Source: CAWAPS01 sp963783945 | Lineage (GTDB): Bacteria > Actinomycetota > Acidimicrobiia > Acidimicrobiales > Palsa-688 | Assembly (NCBI GenBank): GCA_963783945.1 | Contig: CAWAPS010000024.1 | Span: forward strand, 124,001 to 188,000 | DNA: 64,000 bases | Direction of reading: 5' to 3' | Shown: piece by piece, positions 46,111 to 55,038 of the stretch | Layout: the number at the start of each line of letters is the position of its first letter | Position numbering within the stretch: the stretch's first letter is position 1 | Position numbers and translations under genes: made by a program | The notes under the pieces: generated by a model | What the model saw: only the letters and a program-made list of their open reading frames with translations | What the model was told of the DNA's origin: nothing | Database searches by the model: none

Positions 46111-46192
46111 GGCTGAGTTCTACTAGATGTCCTCTAGATGTCCTCACGGCCTCCAACGGCGATACCACCCGGGCCCGTCTACGTTCTTCGGG

Positions 46193-46483
46193 GTGATCTA
46201 TCTCCTGTTGCCGGCCGACGAGTGGGAAGCGAAGCGGCTGGAGCATTATGTCGCCGCTCCAGGGGCCGAGGGATTCGTGCACTGCTGCGATCACCGTCAG
46301 GTGCAGCACGTGAAGAGCGCTTTCTTTCCTGAGGAGGAGGCCTTGGTGGCCCTCGGGCTCGACCCCACCGTGCTGATTGGTGAGACCCGCTACGAACCTG
46401 GCGCCCGAGGAGAAGCGGAGCGGTTTCCGCATGTCTACGGCCCGATCGGATCGGCCGACGTGATCGAGGTCACCCGGGTATAG
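46193..46483 (+). CDS. DUF952 family protein
   Basis: GTG 46193 gives about 96 residues: VIYLLLPADEWEAKRLEHYV, EGFVHCCDHRQVQHV and FPHVYGPIGSADVIEVTRV are the core motifs of DUF952. The frame is open to 46127, but upstream residues are not family-like. Function unknown, though the fold resembles ADP-ribosyltransferase-like enzymes. Confidence 0.85.
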   Translation: MIYLLLPADEWEAKRLEHYVAAPGAEGFVHCCDHRQVQHVKSAFFPEEEALVALGLDPTVLIGETRYEPGARGEAERFPHVYGPIGSADVIEVTRV

Positions 46484-46488
46484 GCCGG

Positions 46489-47050
46489 GCGTGCCTCCAG
46501 GCGGTACGGGATCGCCGCTGGGATACTGGACCGATGCCCCGCCGCCGAGCCCTCGGGGCCGTCCTCGGAGAAGCCGGCGTCGGCATCGAGGACGTGGGCC
46601 TGGTAATCAACTGCCATTTCCACTTCGACCATTGCGGCGGCAACCCCCAGCTGCGGGGCCGGCCTATCGCAGTGCAGGCGGTTGAGCTCGACACGGCCCG
46701 GAGGACCGACGCCTACACCCTTCCCCACCTGGTTGATGCGCCCGGGCTGCGCTACGAAGTGCTGGATGGCGAGGCCGGGCCCATGTCCGGCGTGTTCGTG
46801 ATCCCCACTCCGGGCCACACTTCCGGGCACCAGTCGGTGGTGGTACGGCTGGGGAAACGGCTCAGTAGTGGTGGCCGGGCCGAGCCACGACACGGCCAGC
46901 GCCTATACCGCAGATGTCCTGGCTTGGCGGGCCGGGCGCGATCAGCCCACGGCTCGCTTGCCCTTGACTCCGGCCTGGGTCGATCGGCTTCAGGAGTTCG
47001 ATCCCCGGCGGGTGGTCTTCGCCCACGACCACTCCGTCTGGCTGCCCTGA
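46489..47050 (+). pseudogene. MBL-fold (AHL-lactonase-like) hydrolase, N-terminally incomplete and frameshifted
   Basis: Coherent sequence starts at WDTGP (about 46519) and contains the metal motif NCHFHFDHCGGN, PTPGHTSGHQSVVV and the ending FDPRRVVFAHDHSVWLP. The first 30-35 residues of the family are missing; ATG 46534 falls after WDTG. A GGGGAAAC run at about 46852 shifts the frame between VVVRLG and NGSVVVAGPSHD. The stop is at 47048-47050. Related enzymes open lactone rings such as acyl-homoserine lactones. A matching N-terminal fragment sits 2 kb upstream. Confidence 0.7.
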
Positions 47051-47103
47051 CCGGCCCCCTCGGCGACACACCGCGAATTGGCACACCGTGAGTTAGCGGC
47101 CGG

Positions 47104-47715
47104 CTAGATGCCGCTTCGTTCCTGGTCGCCGGCACCACGGGCCGCGGCCTTCCGCGACCGCAAGCTGCGATTTTTCATGCGATTGCCGCAAACGGCCATA
47201 TCGCACCACATGCCGCGGCCGGCCCGAGAGCGGTCGTAGAAAGCCCAGAGACAGCCGGAGTTGTAACAGGCCTTGAGCCGGAACCACGTCCCATCCCGCT
47301 GGGCGTCACGCATGACGACCAGGAGCCGTCCGAGATCGAAGGGGGCTCCATGGTCCCCGGAATCCAGCTCCACCCCACCGGACCCGGACACCTTGGGGTA
47401 GAGGATGCTCGAGGCGGCGGCGGCTTGCAGCGCTCTCATCTGGGCCCCGGTGGGGGCCGGACCCCCGGCGTTGTGCACGAGCAGGGCCCGGATGCTCTCG
47501 CGCAGGGCGCGGGCGGCGGCGAGGTTCTCATGGTTCGGCGCGTGATCCTGGACAAGCAGGCCGGCGTCGGCCAACCACTGCCTCGCCGATGCCGGCTCGG
47601 TGAGCATGTCGGTGCGGGAATCGGCCTCCCAGGTGTTCACGAACGACTGAACGACGAGGAGCGGCATAGGCGCCGGCTTCGTCTCGCCGTCCGGTACCCA
47701 GGAGGGCAGGGCCAT
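47104..47715 (-). CDS. CGNR zinc-finger transcriptional regulator
   Basis: The 203-residue protein has an N-terminal ABATE domain (VQSFVNTWEAD...) and a C-terminal CGNR zinc finger (CYNSGCLWAFYDRSRAGRGM, WCDMAVCGNRMKNR). TTG 47718 is an alternative start one codon earlier. Such proteins are predicted stress or detoxification regulators. It is divergent from the gene at 47810 over a promoter with an inverted repeat, which it may bind. Confidence 0.87.
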   Translation of the reverse strand: MALPSWVPDGETKPAPMPLLVVQSFVNTWEADSRTDMLTEPASARQWLADAGLLVQDHAPNHENLAAARALRESIRALLVHNAGGPAPTGAQMRALQAAAASSILYPKVSGSGGVELDSGDHGAPFDLGRLLVVMRDAQRDGTWFRLKACYNSGCLWAFYDRSRAGRGMWCDMAVCGNRMKNRSLRSRKAAARGAGDQERSGI

Positions 47716-47733
47716 CAACTCAGGCTAGCCCAA

Positions 47734-47794
47734 GTGACCGTCTAAACCCTTTGACCGGTCTGAGCATGACTGGTATATTGTGTTTAGTGGTCAC
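47734..47794. promoter_or_regulatory. Divergent promoter flanked by an inverted repeat
   Basis: GTGACCGTCTAAAC (47734-47747) and GTTTAGTGGTCAC (47782-47794) are inverted copies with one gap. Between them TTGACC (47751-47756) and TATATT (47774-47779), 17 bases apart, form a good plus-strand promoter for the gene at 47810. The AT-rich box is rare in this GC background. The CGNR protein encoded next door is the likely binder. Confidence 0.65.
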
Positions 47795-47809
47795 GCAGGG
47801 GGAACCCAG

Positions 47810-48340
47810 ATGATCGTATTGCTGGAGGACCGAGCCGGGTTCCGCGCCCGGCATGTACATCTCACCGACCGGATCCTGGCCTGGCTGCGGGCCCCCGGTC
47901 TGGATCGGCGCCTGGCCGACGGCGCCCCGCCGGAGTCGAGCCTGGACCTGGCGATCGAAGCGGAACGCCTGACCCGTCCGGCCGAACGGCGGGTTCTGGC
48001 CGGCAGCCTCGAGCGGATCGTCGCCGGGGCCGGCCGCTCGAAGCCTGACCGAGCCGGGGTACCGGTCGATCGGGCCGCCGTTCGCTCGGCCCGATCCGAG
48101 CTCGAGTCCGTGGCCGCCCGCCTCCAATCGTCGGGGCCGGTCAACGTCCGGGGCGTGGCCCGGGTCCGCGTGCTCCTGTCCGACGGGATGGGGCCGCTCT
48201 ACCGCGCCGGCGACACCGGGTCGGGAGGCAACTGCGCCGGGGCCGGCTGGATCGCCGGAGTCGGCGGAATCCGAGGCCGGGCCCAAGACCTGCGGGCCGA
48301 GTTGCGGGCCGCCATGGCGGCCATGGACCCTCTCGGGTGA
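47810..48340 (+). CDS. Hypothetical protein under the CGNR-flanked promoter
   Basis: ATG 47810, after GGGGGAA, gives 176 residues. The N-terminus (MIVLLEDRAGFRARHVHLTD, RILAWLRAPGLDRRLADG) is helical and Arg/Leu-rich; the C-terminus is Gly/Ala-rich (GPVNVRGVARVRVLLSDGMG). No domain recognised and no membrane segment. It is probably controlled by the adjacent CGNR regulator. Confidence 0.68.
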   Translation: MIVLLEDRAGFRARHVHLTDRILAWLRAPGLDRRLADGAPPESSLDLAIEAERLTRPAERRVLAGSLERIVAGAGRSKPDRAGVPVDRAAVRSARSELESVAARLQSSGPVNVRGVARVRVLLSDGMGPLYRAGDTGSGGNCAGAGWIAGVGGIRGRAQDLRAELRAAMAAMDPLG

Positions 48341-48405
48341 GGGGCGTGAGCACTGGCCGGCCGGCAAACCCATTGGACAGCAGGCCACGGCAGTACGCTC
48401 CGGGC

Positions 48406-48795
48406 GTGCTAGCGAACTCCACCTTCGTGGGCTTTATCCCGGTACGCGATCTGGTCGCGGCGCGACGGTTCTACGTCGATATCCTCGGCCTCGCTCCGAA
48501 AGAGGAAAGCCCTTTCGCTCTGGTGGTGGATGCCGGCGGGTCTCCCCTTCGCGTGACCCCGGTCGGCGAGCTGCAGGCTCAGCCGTTCACGATCGCCGGT
48601 TGGGAAGTACCCGATATCTCCTCCGAGGTCGACCGGCTGATCGCGGCGGGGGTGTCTTTCAACCGCTATGACGGCATGGACCAGGATGAGCGAGGAATCT
48701 GGGCGGCGCCGGGTGGAGACCTGGTGGCCTGGTTCCCCGATCCGGACGGCAACACCCTGTCACTTTCGAGCCGTTCGGCTCGGGCCGGCGGCTGA
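48406..48795 (+). CDS. VOC-superfamily (glyoxalase-like) protein
   Basis: GTG 48406 gives 129 residues: FVGFIPVRDLVAARRFYVDILGLAP at the start and WFPDPDGNTLSLSS at the end are typical of vicinal-oxygen-chelate proteins. It may bind a metal and act on thiols, dioxygenase or antibiotic substrates; no specific assignment is possible. The frame upstream of 48406 is not family-like. Confidence 0.83.
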   Translation: MLANSTFVGFIPVRDLVAARRFYVDILGLAPKEESPFALVVDAGGSPLRVTPVGELQAQPFTIAGWEVPDISSEVDRLIAAGVSFNRYDGMDQDERGIWAAPGGDLVAWFPDPDGNTLSLSSRSARAGG

Positions 48796-48886
48796 CCTGA
48801 CAGGCGATGGCCCGCGGCAACGGGCGCTGACGGGTGGGCCGCGGCCGGGAGGCGAGCGCGACCCCCCACTATTATCGCGACCTGTA

Positions 48887-49492
48887 ATGCCGAGCGCCCC
48901 TGCCGGACCGACACCCGGACCCTCCAGATACATACGCGGCGGCGGAGGCGTGGAGGTCGACAGCCGCCGGATCGTCCGCTGGGCGGGGCTGCTCTGCGTG
49001 CTTGCCCTCGCCGGGGTGGTGATCGCCCTGACGATCTCGGCCGTGGGGGACAATTCCCGGCAGACCAGGTTGAAGGAGCACGGAGTTCCGGTCGAGGTCA
49101 CCGTGACCGGATGTGTCGGCATCGGCTCCGGCATTGGGCAGGCCACGGCCGGCTACACCTGCCGCGGCTCCTACTCGCTGGACGGCAACGAGTACACCGC
49201 AGTCATCAGGGGGGCCAATGATGCACTACCCGCGGGCGACGTCCTCCAGGGGGTCACGGTCCGGGGTGACCCCGGGCTGCTGTCCACCGCCAGCGCGGCC
49301 GCCAAACAGCACTCCTCCTGGACGCCGTTCGTCACCCCGATCGTCCTCGGCGCGATCACCGTTGTCCTGGCGATCGGTCTCTTCGTGTGGACCTCCCGGT
49401 ACCGTCGAGGCCGCTCTGAGCCGACCGGAGGGGCCGAAACCGCAGGCGCGACCGCCGACCCGGATCGGCGCGAGCACCCGGCCGGCCTCTGA
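48887..49492 (+). CDS. DUF3592-like membrane protein
   Basis: ATG 48887 gives 201 residues with two transmembrane helices (WAGLLCVLALAGVVIALTISAV and VTPIVLGAITVVLAIGLFVW) flanking an extracytoplasmic beta domain (HGVPVEVTVTGCVGIG...YTCRGSYSLDGNEYTAVIRG). Two or more Cys in that domain may form a disulphide. This is the plan of DUF3592 proteins, function unknown. The tail is Arg/Glu/Pro-rich. Confidence 0.76.
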   Translation: MPSAPAGPTPGPSRYIRGGGGVEVDSRRIVRWAGLLCVLALAGVVIALTISAVGDNSRQTRLKEHGVPVEVTVTGCVGIGSGIGQATAGYTCRGSYSLDGNEYTAVIRGANDALPAGDVLQGVTVRGDPGLLSTASAAAKQHSSWTPFVTPIVLGAITVVLAIGLFVWTSRYRRGRSEPTGGAETAGATADPDRREHPAGL

Positions 49493-49512
49493 AGAGGTTC
49501 GCGCCATAGGCC

Positions 49513-49570
49513 GCGCCGACCGACCCTGGCAAGCAGCGTCGGTCGGCGCAGGTACTTCTGCGAACATGCT
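49513..49570. repeat. 58-bp dispersed element, copy 3 (diverged)
   Basis: From 49522 to 49568 it matches 37 of 47 bases of the copy at 13247-13293 (GACC-TGGC-AG-GCGTCG-CGCAGG-TTCTGCGAAC). It lies 20 bases after a stop codon, as copy 1 does. Confidence 0.5.
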
Positions 49571-49624
49571 CAGGTGACCAGGCGGCCGGCGGGAGTCACC
49601 CCCGCTTGGTGCTGCGGGTGGCCG

Positions 49625-49957
49625 CTACCCCTCGGCTTCGAGCTCAGCCTCGAGCTCAGCCTCCGCAACAGCAATGGCAAAGCCCAGAGCCTTGGCTATG
49701 TTGGCGCTGGCCGACACGACCCGGGTGGTGCCGACGATAGGGGCAACTGCGACGAGAACGCCCTGAACGTCCTCCAGGGTGACCCCGACGTCGGCCGCGG
49801 TGCCGGCGTTCAACAGGTACGAGACAGGCGACGCATCGACGGCGACCAGCGCGGCGATACGGGTGAGCATGTGCTCGCGGGCCTCGAGGCTGCCGTGCTC
49901 GATCGATACGGCTGTGATCTCGGCGAGGGTATCGAGGACGGGGGTGTCTTCAGGCAT
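49625..49957 (-). CDS. Carboxymuconolactone decarboxylase-family protein (AhpD-like)
   Basis: The 110-residue protein has the CMD helical core: REHMLTRIAALVAVDASPVSYLLN, VTLEDVQGVLVAVAPIVGTTRV. The CxxC redox motif of AhpD is absent, so peroxidase support is unlikely. Role unknown. The C-terminus is Glu/Ala-rich. Confidence 0.8.
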   Translation of the reverse strand: MPEDTPVLDTLAEITAVSIEHGSLEAREHMLTRIAALVAVDASPVSYLLNAGTAADVGVTLEDVQGVLVAVAPIVGTTRVVSASANIAKALGFAIAVAEAELEAELEAEG

Positions 49958-50077
49958 CGGCAGGGTCCTTATCGGTTTGGCTCGACTGAGCGTTGCGGGG
50001 GAGTGTAGGCAATCGGCGCCGGCGCACGCATCGTCGCACTCGAGCCCACGCCGAACGATCCTGGGAGATCCGACGGG

Positions 50078-51055
50078 TTATCCCGCGACCTCGGGTTCAC
50101 CCGCTTTACGAGAAAAGATCGCGGCGTTCAATACCGCGGCCGCCACGATTACCCGGCCGGCCAGGTACAAGCCGAGCAGCAAAGCGGCCGAGACACCGAG
50201 ACTGCCATAGAGGAGAGATGCGCTCGTCAACTTGGCGACGAGGTAGTACACGGCCAGGGTGCGCATGGCCTCCAGGCCGATCCCAAACAGAAGGGCGCCG
50301 GGAATCAGATCTACCGGCCCGGCATTGGCATGCGGCAGCTGAGTCGACAGACCCCACCAGGCGGCGCTGTACAGCACGGTACCGACGAGCAGGGCGAGGA
50401 GACCGAAAGCGGCGGAACGGTTGCGTAGAAGTGCCTCCAGGGAGGTGACACCGGCCAGTACCAGCACCGTGGCCAGGATGATGCCGACGGAGCGGATCCG
50501 GCCCCCCAACCGGAGCGCCGGCACATGCCAGATCAGCGAGTGTGAAACCGATAGTGCCTTCATCAACGACACGGAGGCGCCGTAAAGAAAGAAGATCCCG
50601 AGTATCAGAGCCACCCACCGGGCCGATTGCGACTCCCGGGCGGCCTGATTGATCGACTGGGCCGGGATCGAGGTGATGCCCGCGTTGCGCACCGCGTCGC
50701 TCGGCGCGGAGGCATCCCCGGCCGACTCGAAACCCAGACCGGCTGTGACGACCAGGGCGGCGGGCAGAAGCCACAAAAAGAGTCGGAACGCCAGTGCGCC
50801 CCCAAGCAAACTGCCGCCAGAGTCGCGATCGCCTTCGTGCATGGCGAAAACGACGTCCACGCTGCGCACACGCGACCGGCTCTCTTCCAGCCGGTGGTAG
50901 GCGTCGTCGACCTGTCCTCGTCGAGTCTCGACCTGGGACCGAACCCGCCCTATCCGGCCCGGCGCCGGCCGGGCGGCCACCTTTGCTTCGTCTCGCTCCG
51001 CCTCGGGTGCCGCACCGCCCTCAACGTCGTCTGATGGGTTTGCCGCGTCGGTCAT
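50078..51055 (-). CDS. YihY/BrkB-type membrane protein
   Basis: The 325-residue protein starts with a long charged cytoplasmic segment (residues 1-75) followed by GGSLLGGALAFRLFLWLLPAALV, the YihY/UPF0761 signature, and six hydrophobic helices. It is a second member of this family in the window (see 15.6 kb) but differs in its N-terminal extension. Function unknown. Confidence 0.85.
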   Translation of the reverse strand: MTDAANPSDDVEGGAAPEAERDEAKVAARPAPGRIGRVRSQVETRRGQVDDAYHRLEESRSRVRSVDVVFAMHEGDRDSGGSLLGGALAFRLFLWLLPAALVVTAGLGFESAGDASAPSDAVRNAGITSIPAQSINQAARESQSARWVALILGIFFLYGASVSLMKALSVSHSLIWHVPALRLGGRIRSVGIILATVLVLAGVTSLEALLRNRSAAFGLLALLVGTVLYSAAWWGLSTQLPHANAGPVDLIPGALLFGIGLEAMRTLAVYYLVAKLTSASLLYGSLGVSAALLLGLYLAGRVIVAAAVLNAAIFSRKAGEPEVAG

Positions 51056-51223
51056 GGGGGTGAAGCCACACGTTGTGGGCGGGGTGCTGGAGCCGGATGC
51101 GCCGTCACCTTAGCCCCGGGACGTTCTGCCAACCCTTGTCCGGTTCCCCGACGACTCGGCCGAAGAGTCCGGGTTATGCTCCGAGGGTCCGAGAGACGGT
51201 GAGAGCGGAGCGGAGGGGCTTCG

Positions 51224-53068
51224 ATGAGCGCAGACCTTTTGCCCCGCCAGATCCTGTTCGGCAACCCCGACAGATCCATGGGCACCGTCTCCAGAGACGG
51301 CACCCGGATCGCCTACCTGGCGCCGGTCGGCGGAGTGCTCAACGTATGGGTGGGCGACCAGGCCGGTGGCAACGCCACAGCCGTGACAAACGATCGCGAC
51401 CGGGGCATCCGGTCGTATTGGTGGGCGTACGACAACCGGCATCTGCTGTACGTTCAGGACCAGGGGGGAGACGAGAACTGGCGGCTCTACAGCGTCGACG
51501 TACCGACCGGCAAGGTCGCCGACCTGACCCCATTCGCCGGGGTGCAGGCCCAGCCGATAATGCTTTCCCCGCGGAGACCGGGTGAGATGCTCGTGGGACT
51601 CAACCGGAATGACCCGGCGTACCACGACGCCTATCACCTCGACCTCGAGACCGGGAAGCTCGAGCTCGTGCGCGCCAACCCCGGTTTCGCGTCACCCTGG
51701 GGCAGCGCCTGGATCGCGGACCAGGAATTGGAGATCCGCGCCGCCGTCAGGCCGGCCACGGAGGGTGAGGGATTCGAGCTGTGCGTTCCCCTGGGCGAGG
51801 GATGGACGGTGATCGAGACCTTCGAGTACGAAGACGCCATGAACGGCCGGACGCTCTCGGTGTCCGAAGACGGCACCGGCCTCTACATGGTGTCGGCCAA
51901 GGGATTCAACGCCGGCCGGCTCGTGCGGATCGATCTGAGCACCGGGGTCAGCCAGGTGATCGCTGAGGACCGTGACTACGACGTGGGTGACGTCGTGCTG
52001 CACCCGAGGACCCACCAACCAGAAGTCGTCGGGTTCGTGCGCGATCGGCTCGAGCATCTGGTCCTCGACCCGGAGATGGCTGACGATTTCGCCGCCGTCG
52101 AGGCCATCGGCTCCGGCGAGGTGCACCTGAGAAGCGCCGACGCCGACAACCGCCGGTGGGTCGTCACCCTGATCGTCGACGACGGCCCGGCCCGCACCTA
52201 CCTGTTCGATCGCAAGGACAAGTCGGTGACCTTTCTTTTCGCCGACCGCTCGCGGCTGAGCGACTACCGCCTGTCGCCGATGGAGCCATTCTCATTTCGA
52301 GCCCGAGACGGGCTGGTGATCCATGGATATCTCACTTTCCCGCCTGATTCCGATCGCCGAAGAGTGCCGACCGTCCTCAACGTTCACGGCGGGCCCTGGG
52401 GTCGCGACGTCTGGGGCTTCGACCCCGAGGCCCAGTGGCTGGCCAGTCGGGGATATCTCTGCGTACAAGTCAATTTCCGGGGCTCGACGGGCTACGGCAA
52501 GAGTTTCACCAACGCCGGTGACCACGAGTGGGGGGCCAAGATGCACGACGACCTGATCGACGCGGTCGACTGGGTCGTTGGCCAGGGTTACGCGGACAAA
52601 AGCAGGGTGGGAATATTTGGAGGTTCCTACGGGGGATACGCCGCGTTGGTCGGAGCCACCTTCACCCCGGACGTCTTCTGTTGCGCGGTGGATGTCGTCG
52701 GGCCCTCAAACCTCAAGACTCTGCTCGAGTCGGTGCCCCCCTACTGGGTGGCGCTGCGGGAACAGTTCAAGCGCCGGGTCGGGGATCCCGAGACGCAAAC
52801 GGAGTGGCTGTGGTCACGGTCGCCGCTCTCGCGCGTCGACGCCATACGCATCCCGCTACTGATCGCCCAGGGAGCCAACGATCCCCGGGTGAAGCAGGCC
52901 GAGTCGGAACAGATCGTGGCCGCTCTCAGACACAAAGGGATCGCCCACAATTACATGCTCTTTCCCGACGAGGGCCATGGCTTCGCCAAGCCGGAGAACC
53001 GCCTGAAGTTCTACGCCGCCGCCGAGGCCTTCCTCGCCGCCCACATGGGAGGGCGCCTCGAGCCCTGA
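51224..53068 (+). CDS. S9-family serine peptidase (acylaminoacyl-peptidase-like)
   Basis: The 614-residue protein has an N-terminal beta-propeller and a C-terminal hydrolase: Ser in VGIFGGSYGGYAAL, Asp in QGANDPRVKQAES and His in FPDEGHGFAKPENRL. GGAGGGG lies upstream of the ATG. It removes short peptides or acylated residues; cytosolic, with no signal peptide. It is distinct from the oligopeptidase B at 16.8 kb. Confidence 0.92.
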   Translation: MSADLLPRQILFGNPDRSMGTVSRDGTRIAYLAPVGGVLNVWVGDQAGGNATAVTNDRDRGIRSYWWAYDNRHLLYVQDQGGDENWRLYSVDVPTGKVADLTPFAGVQAQPIMLSPRRPGEMLVGLNRNDPAYHDAYHLDLETGKLELVRANPGFASPWGSAWIADQELEIRAAVRPATEGEGFELCVPLGEGWTVIETFEYEDAMNGRTLSVSEDGTGLYMVSAKGFNAGRLVRIDLSTGVSQVIAEDRDYDVGDVVLHPRTHQPEVVGFVRDRLEHLVLDPEMADDFAAVEAIGSGEVHLRSADADNRRWVVTLIVDDGPARTYLFDRKDKSVTFLFADRSRLSDYRLSPMEPFSFRARDGLVIHGYLTFPPDSDRRRVPTVLNVHGGPWGRDVWGFDPEAQWLASRGYLCVQVNFRGSTGYGKSFTNAGDHEWGAKMHDDLIDAVDWVVGQGYADKSRVGIFGGSYGGYAALVGATFTPDVFCCAVDVVGPSNLKTLLESVPPYWVALREQFKRRVGDPETQTEWLWSRSPLSRVDAIRIPLLIAQGANDPRVKQAESEQIVAALRHKGIAHNYMLFPDEGHGFAKPENRLKFYAAAEAFLAAHMGGRLEP

Positions 53069-53134
53069 GCAAGCCCGCTGAGCGCCAGGCGCCGCGTTGT
53101 CCTTCGACCGCCCGGTCAGGCAGCTGCATATCGA

Positions 53135-54103
53135 GTGAGAGCGGCGACCGATACGGTTGTGAGGGTGCCTCCGGTCGTCACAGTCGTCGACGTGACGAAG
53201 CGGTGGTCGGCCACGCCGGCTCTCACCGGGGCCACGTTCAACGTCGACGACGGGGTAACCGGGTTGCTCGGCGCCAACGGAGCGGGAAAGACCACGCTGC
53301 TCAGCTTGATCCTCGGCCTGCACCGACCGGACAGCGGTGCCATCACCGTTTTCGGCCAGAACCCGTGGGTGGCCGGCGCCGAGGTGCGGGCCCGCCTCGG
53401 TTACGCCCCCGAGCATGACGCTCTCCCCCCCGACGTAGCCGCCCACGACGTGGTCCGGCACCTGGCGGAGCTGCACGGCCTGCCCCGCCGGGAGGCGACG
53501 TCGCGAGCCAGCGATGCCCTGTGGGAGGTCGGTCTGGGCGAGGAGCGGTTTCGCCCGGTAGGGACGATGAGCACCGGGCAGCGCCAACGGGTCAAGCTGG
53601 CCCAGGCCATCGTGCACGACCCGGAGCTCCTGCTCCTCGACGAGCCGACCAACGGGCTGGATCCCTCCCAGCGCGACGACATGCTCGGGCTCATCGAACA
53701 TGTCGGAGCGGACCTCGGAATGCACGTGATCCTGTCCTCGCACCTGCTCGAGGAGGTCGAACGGGTCAGCAGCTCGGTAGTCATCCTCGACGCCGGGCGG
53801 GTCGTGGCCGGTGGGGGGATCGCCGAGCTCAGGAAAACAAGCCCGGAGCTCCTGCTCGAGCTCGACCCGGTAGGCGGAGCAGCCCCGTCGGAGCGGCTGG
53901 TCTCGGCCCTGAAAGCGGCCGGCCTGTCGGCGGTGGCCGACGGGCCCAGGCGGGTCATCGTCGCCCTGGAGCAGCCGTCGGTCTTCGACGCGGTGCGAGA
54001 CACCCTGGCCGAGGGCGGATACTCGGTCCGGCGGCTCGAGCGCCGCACAGCCAGCCTCGAGGACATCTACCTGGCCAGCGCCGGCCCGGGGAAGCACGAA
54101 TGA
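53135..54103 (+). CDS. ABC transporter ATPase, first of two
   Basis: GTG 53135 (53165 is an alternative) gives 322 residues: Walker A GANGAGKTT, Q-loop GYAPEHDALP, signature STGQRQRVKLAQ, Walker B LLLLDEPTNGLD and H-loop SSHLLEEVER. The C-terminal extension (from ELLLELDPVGG) is typical of ABC-2/antibiotic-type exporter ATPases. It is the first gene of a four-gene operon with overlapping starts. Confidence 0.93.
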   Translation: MRAATDTVVRVPPVVTVVDVTKRWSATPALTGATFNVDDGVTGLLGANGAGKTTLLSLILGLHRPDSGAITVFGQNPWVAGAEVRARLGYAPEHDALPPDVAAHDVVRHLAELHGLPRREATSRASDALWEVGLGEERFRPVGTMSTGQRQRVKLAQAIVHDPELLLLDEPTNGLDPSQRDDMLGLIEHVGADLGMHVILSSHLLEEVERVSSSVVILDAGRVVAGGGIAELRKTSPELLLELDPVGGAAPSERLVSALKAAGLSAVADGPRRVIVALEQPSVFDAVRDTLAEGGYSVRRLERRTASLEDIYLASAGPGKHE

Positions 54104-55038
54104 GCCGCCGCCAAACCGACGTGGTCGCCGCCGACGGCGGGGCTCGGATACTCGAGCCCGGGTACCGCCCCTACCGGGGGGTGCGACTCGGGGTCGGTCA
54201 CTCGGTATGGGCGCTGGCCCGCCACACGACCGAAAGGATCATGGGGCTGAGACGCCCGGCCCGCTACAAGGTGCTGCCGTTTGCTTCGGTAGCCATCGCC
54301 TACCTGCCGGCGATCGCGTTCATAGGGATCGTGGCCGTCGTACCCAACGGGCGCATACGGCTCTCGAACTTCATTCCGGGACCAGGCCGTTATTACGGTT
54401 TTATCACTGCGGCGATCATCCTCTTCGCCTCGCTGGCCGCGCCGGAGGCCCTTTGCCCCGACAAGCGCTCGGGCTTTCTCGGCGTCTACCTGGCCTCTCC
54501 GCTGAACCGTACGACCTACCTGCTGGCCAAAGCCATCGCTGTGGTTGGCGTTCTCCTCCTCGTCACCCTCGGACCGCCGCTGCTGTTGCTGATCGGCCTG
54601 GCGCTGCAGAACGCCGGACCGCACGACTTCGCCACCTTCATGGAAACGTTCGGCCGAATCATCCTCGCCGGGGTATCGCTGTCGTTGATGTTCGGGGCAA
54701 TATCGCTGGCGATACCCAGTCTGACCGACAGGCGCTCGCTGGCCTCGGCCGGCTCACTGCTTCTGATTCTCGGGTCTGGGGCCCTCACCATGGTGCTGGT
54801 TTACGGTTTGAACGCACCGAAGAACCTGCTCGCCCTGGCCATCAGCCGCCTGCCGTTCGAGCTCGCCCTGCGTATCTACGGTCTGCCCGGTCTGCCCACC
54901 GGGCCCAACAGCGCGTTCGGCTTTGCCACCAGCACTCCCCTGTCGACCGGCGTCGTCGTGACGGCAAGCATCCTTGTGACCGTGCTCGCCGCCGCGGTGA
55001 CGTGGTGGCGGGTCGTCGGTACGGAAGTAACGAAATGA
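54100..55038 (+). CDS. ABC-2-type permease, first of two
   Basis: ATG 54100 overlaps the ATPase stop. The 312-residue protein has six hydrophobic segments (VLPFASVAIAYLPAIAFIGIVAVV, YYGFITAAIILFASLAA, AIAVVGVLLLVTLGPPLLLLIGL, ...) and an N-terminal cytosolic stretch. The SGFLGVYLASPLNRTTYLLAK segment fits ABC-2 permeases. Substrate unknown. Confidence 0.88.
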   Translation: MSRRQTDVVAADGGARILEPGYRPYRGVRLGVGHSVWALARHTTERIMGLRRPARYKVLPFASVAIAYLPAIAFIGIVAVVPNGRIRLSNFIPGPGRYYGFITAAIILFASLAAPEALCPDKRSGFLGVYLASPLNRTTYLLAKAIAVVGVLLLVTLGPPLLLLIGLALQNAGPHDFATFMETFGRIILAGVSLSLMFGAISLAIPSLTDRRSLASAGSLLLILGSGALTMVLVYGLNAPKNLLALAISRLPFELALRIYGLPGLPTGPNSAFGFATSTPLSTGVVVTASILVTVLAAAVTWWRVVGTEVTK

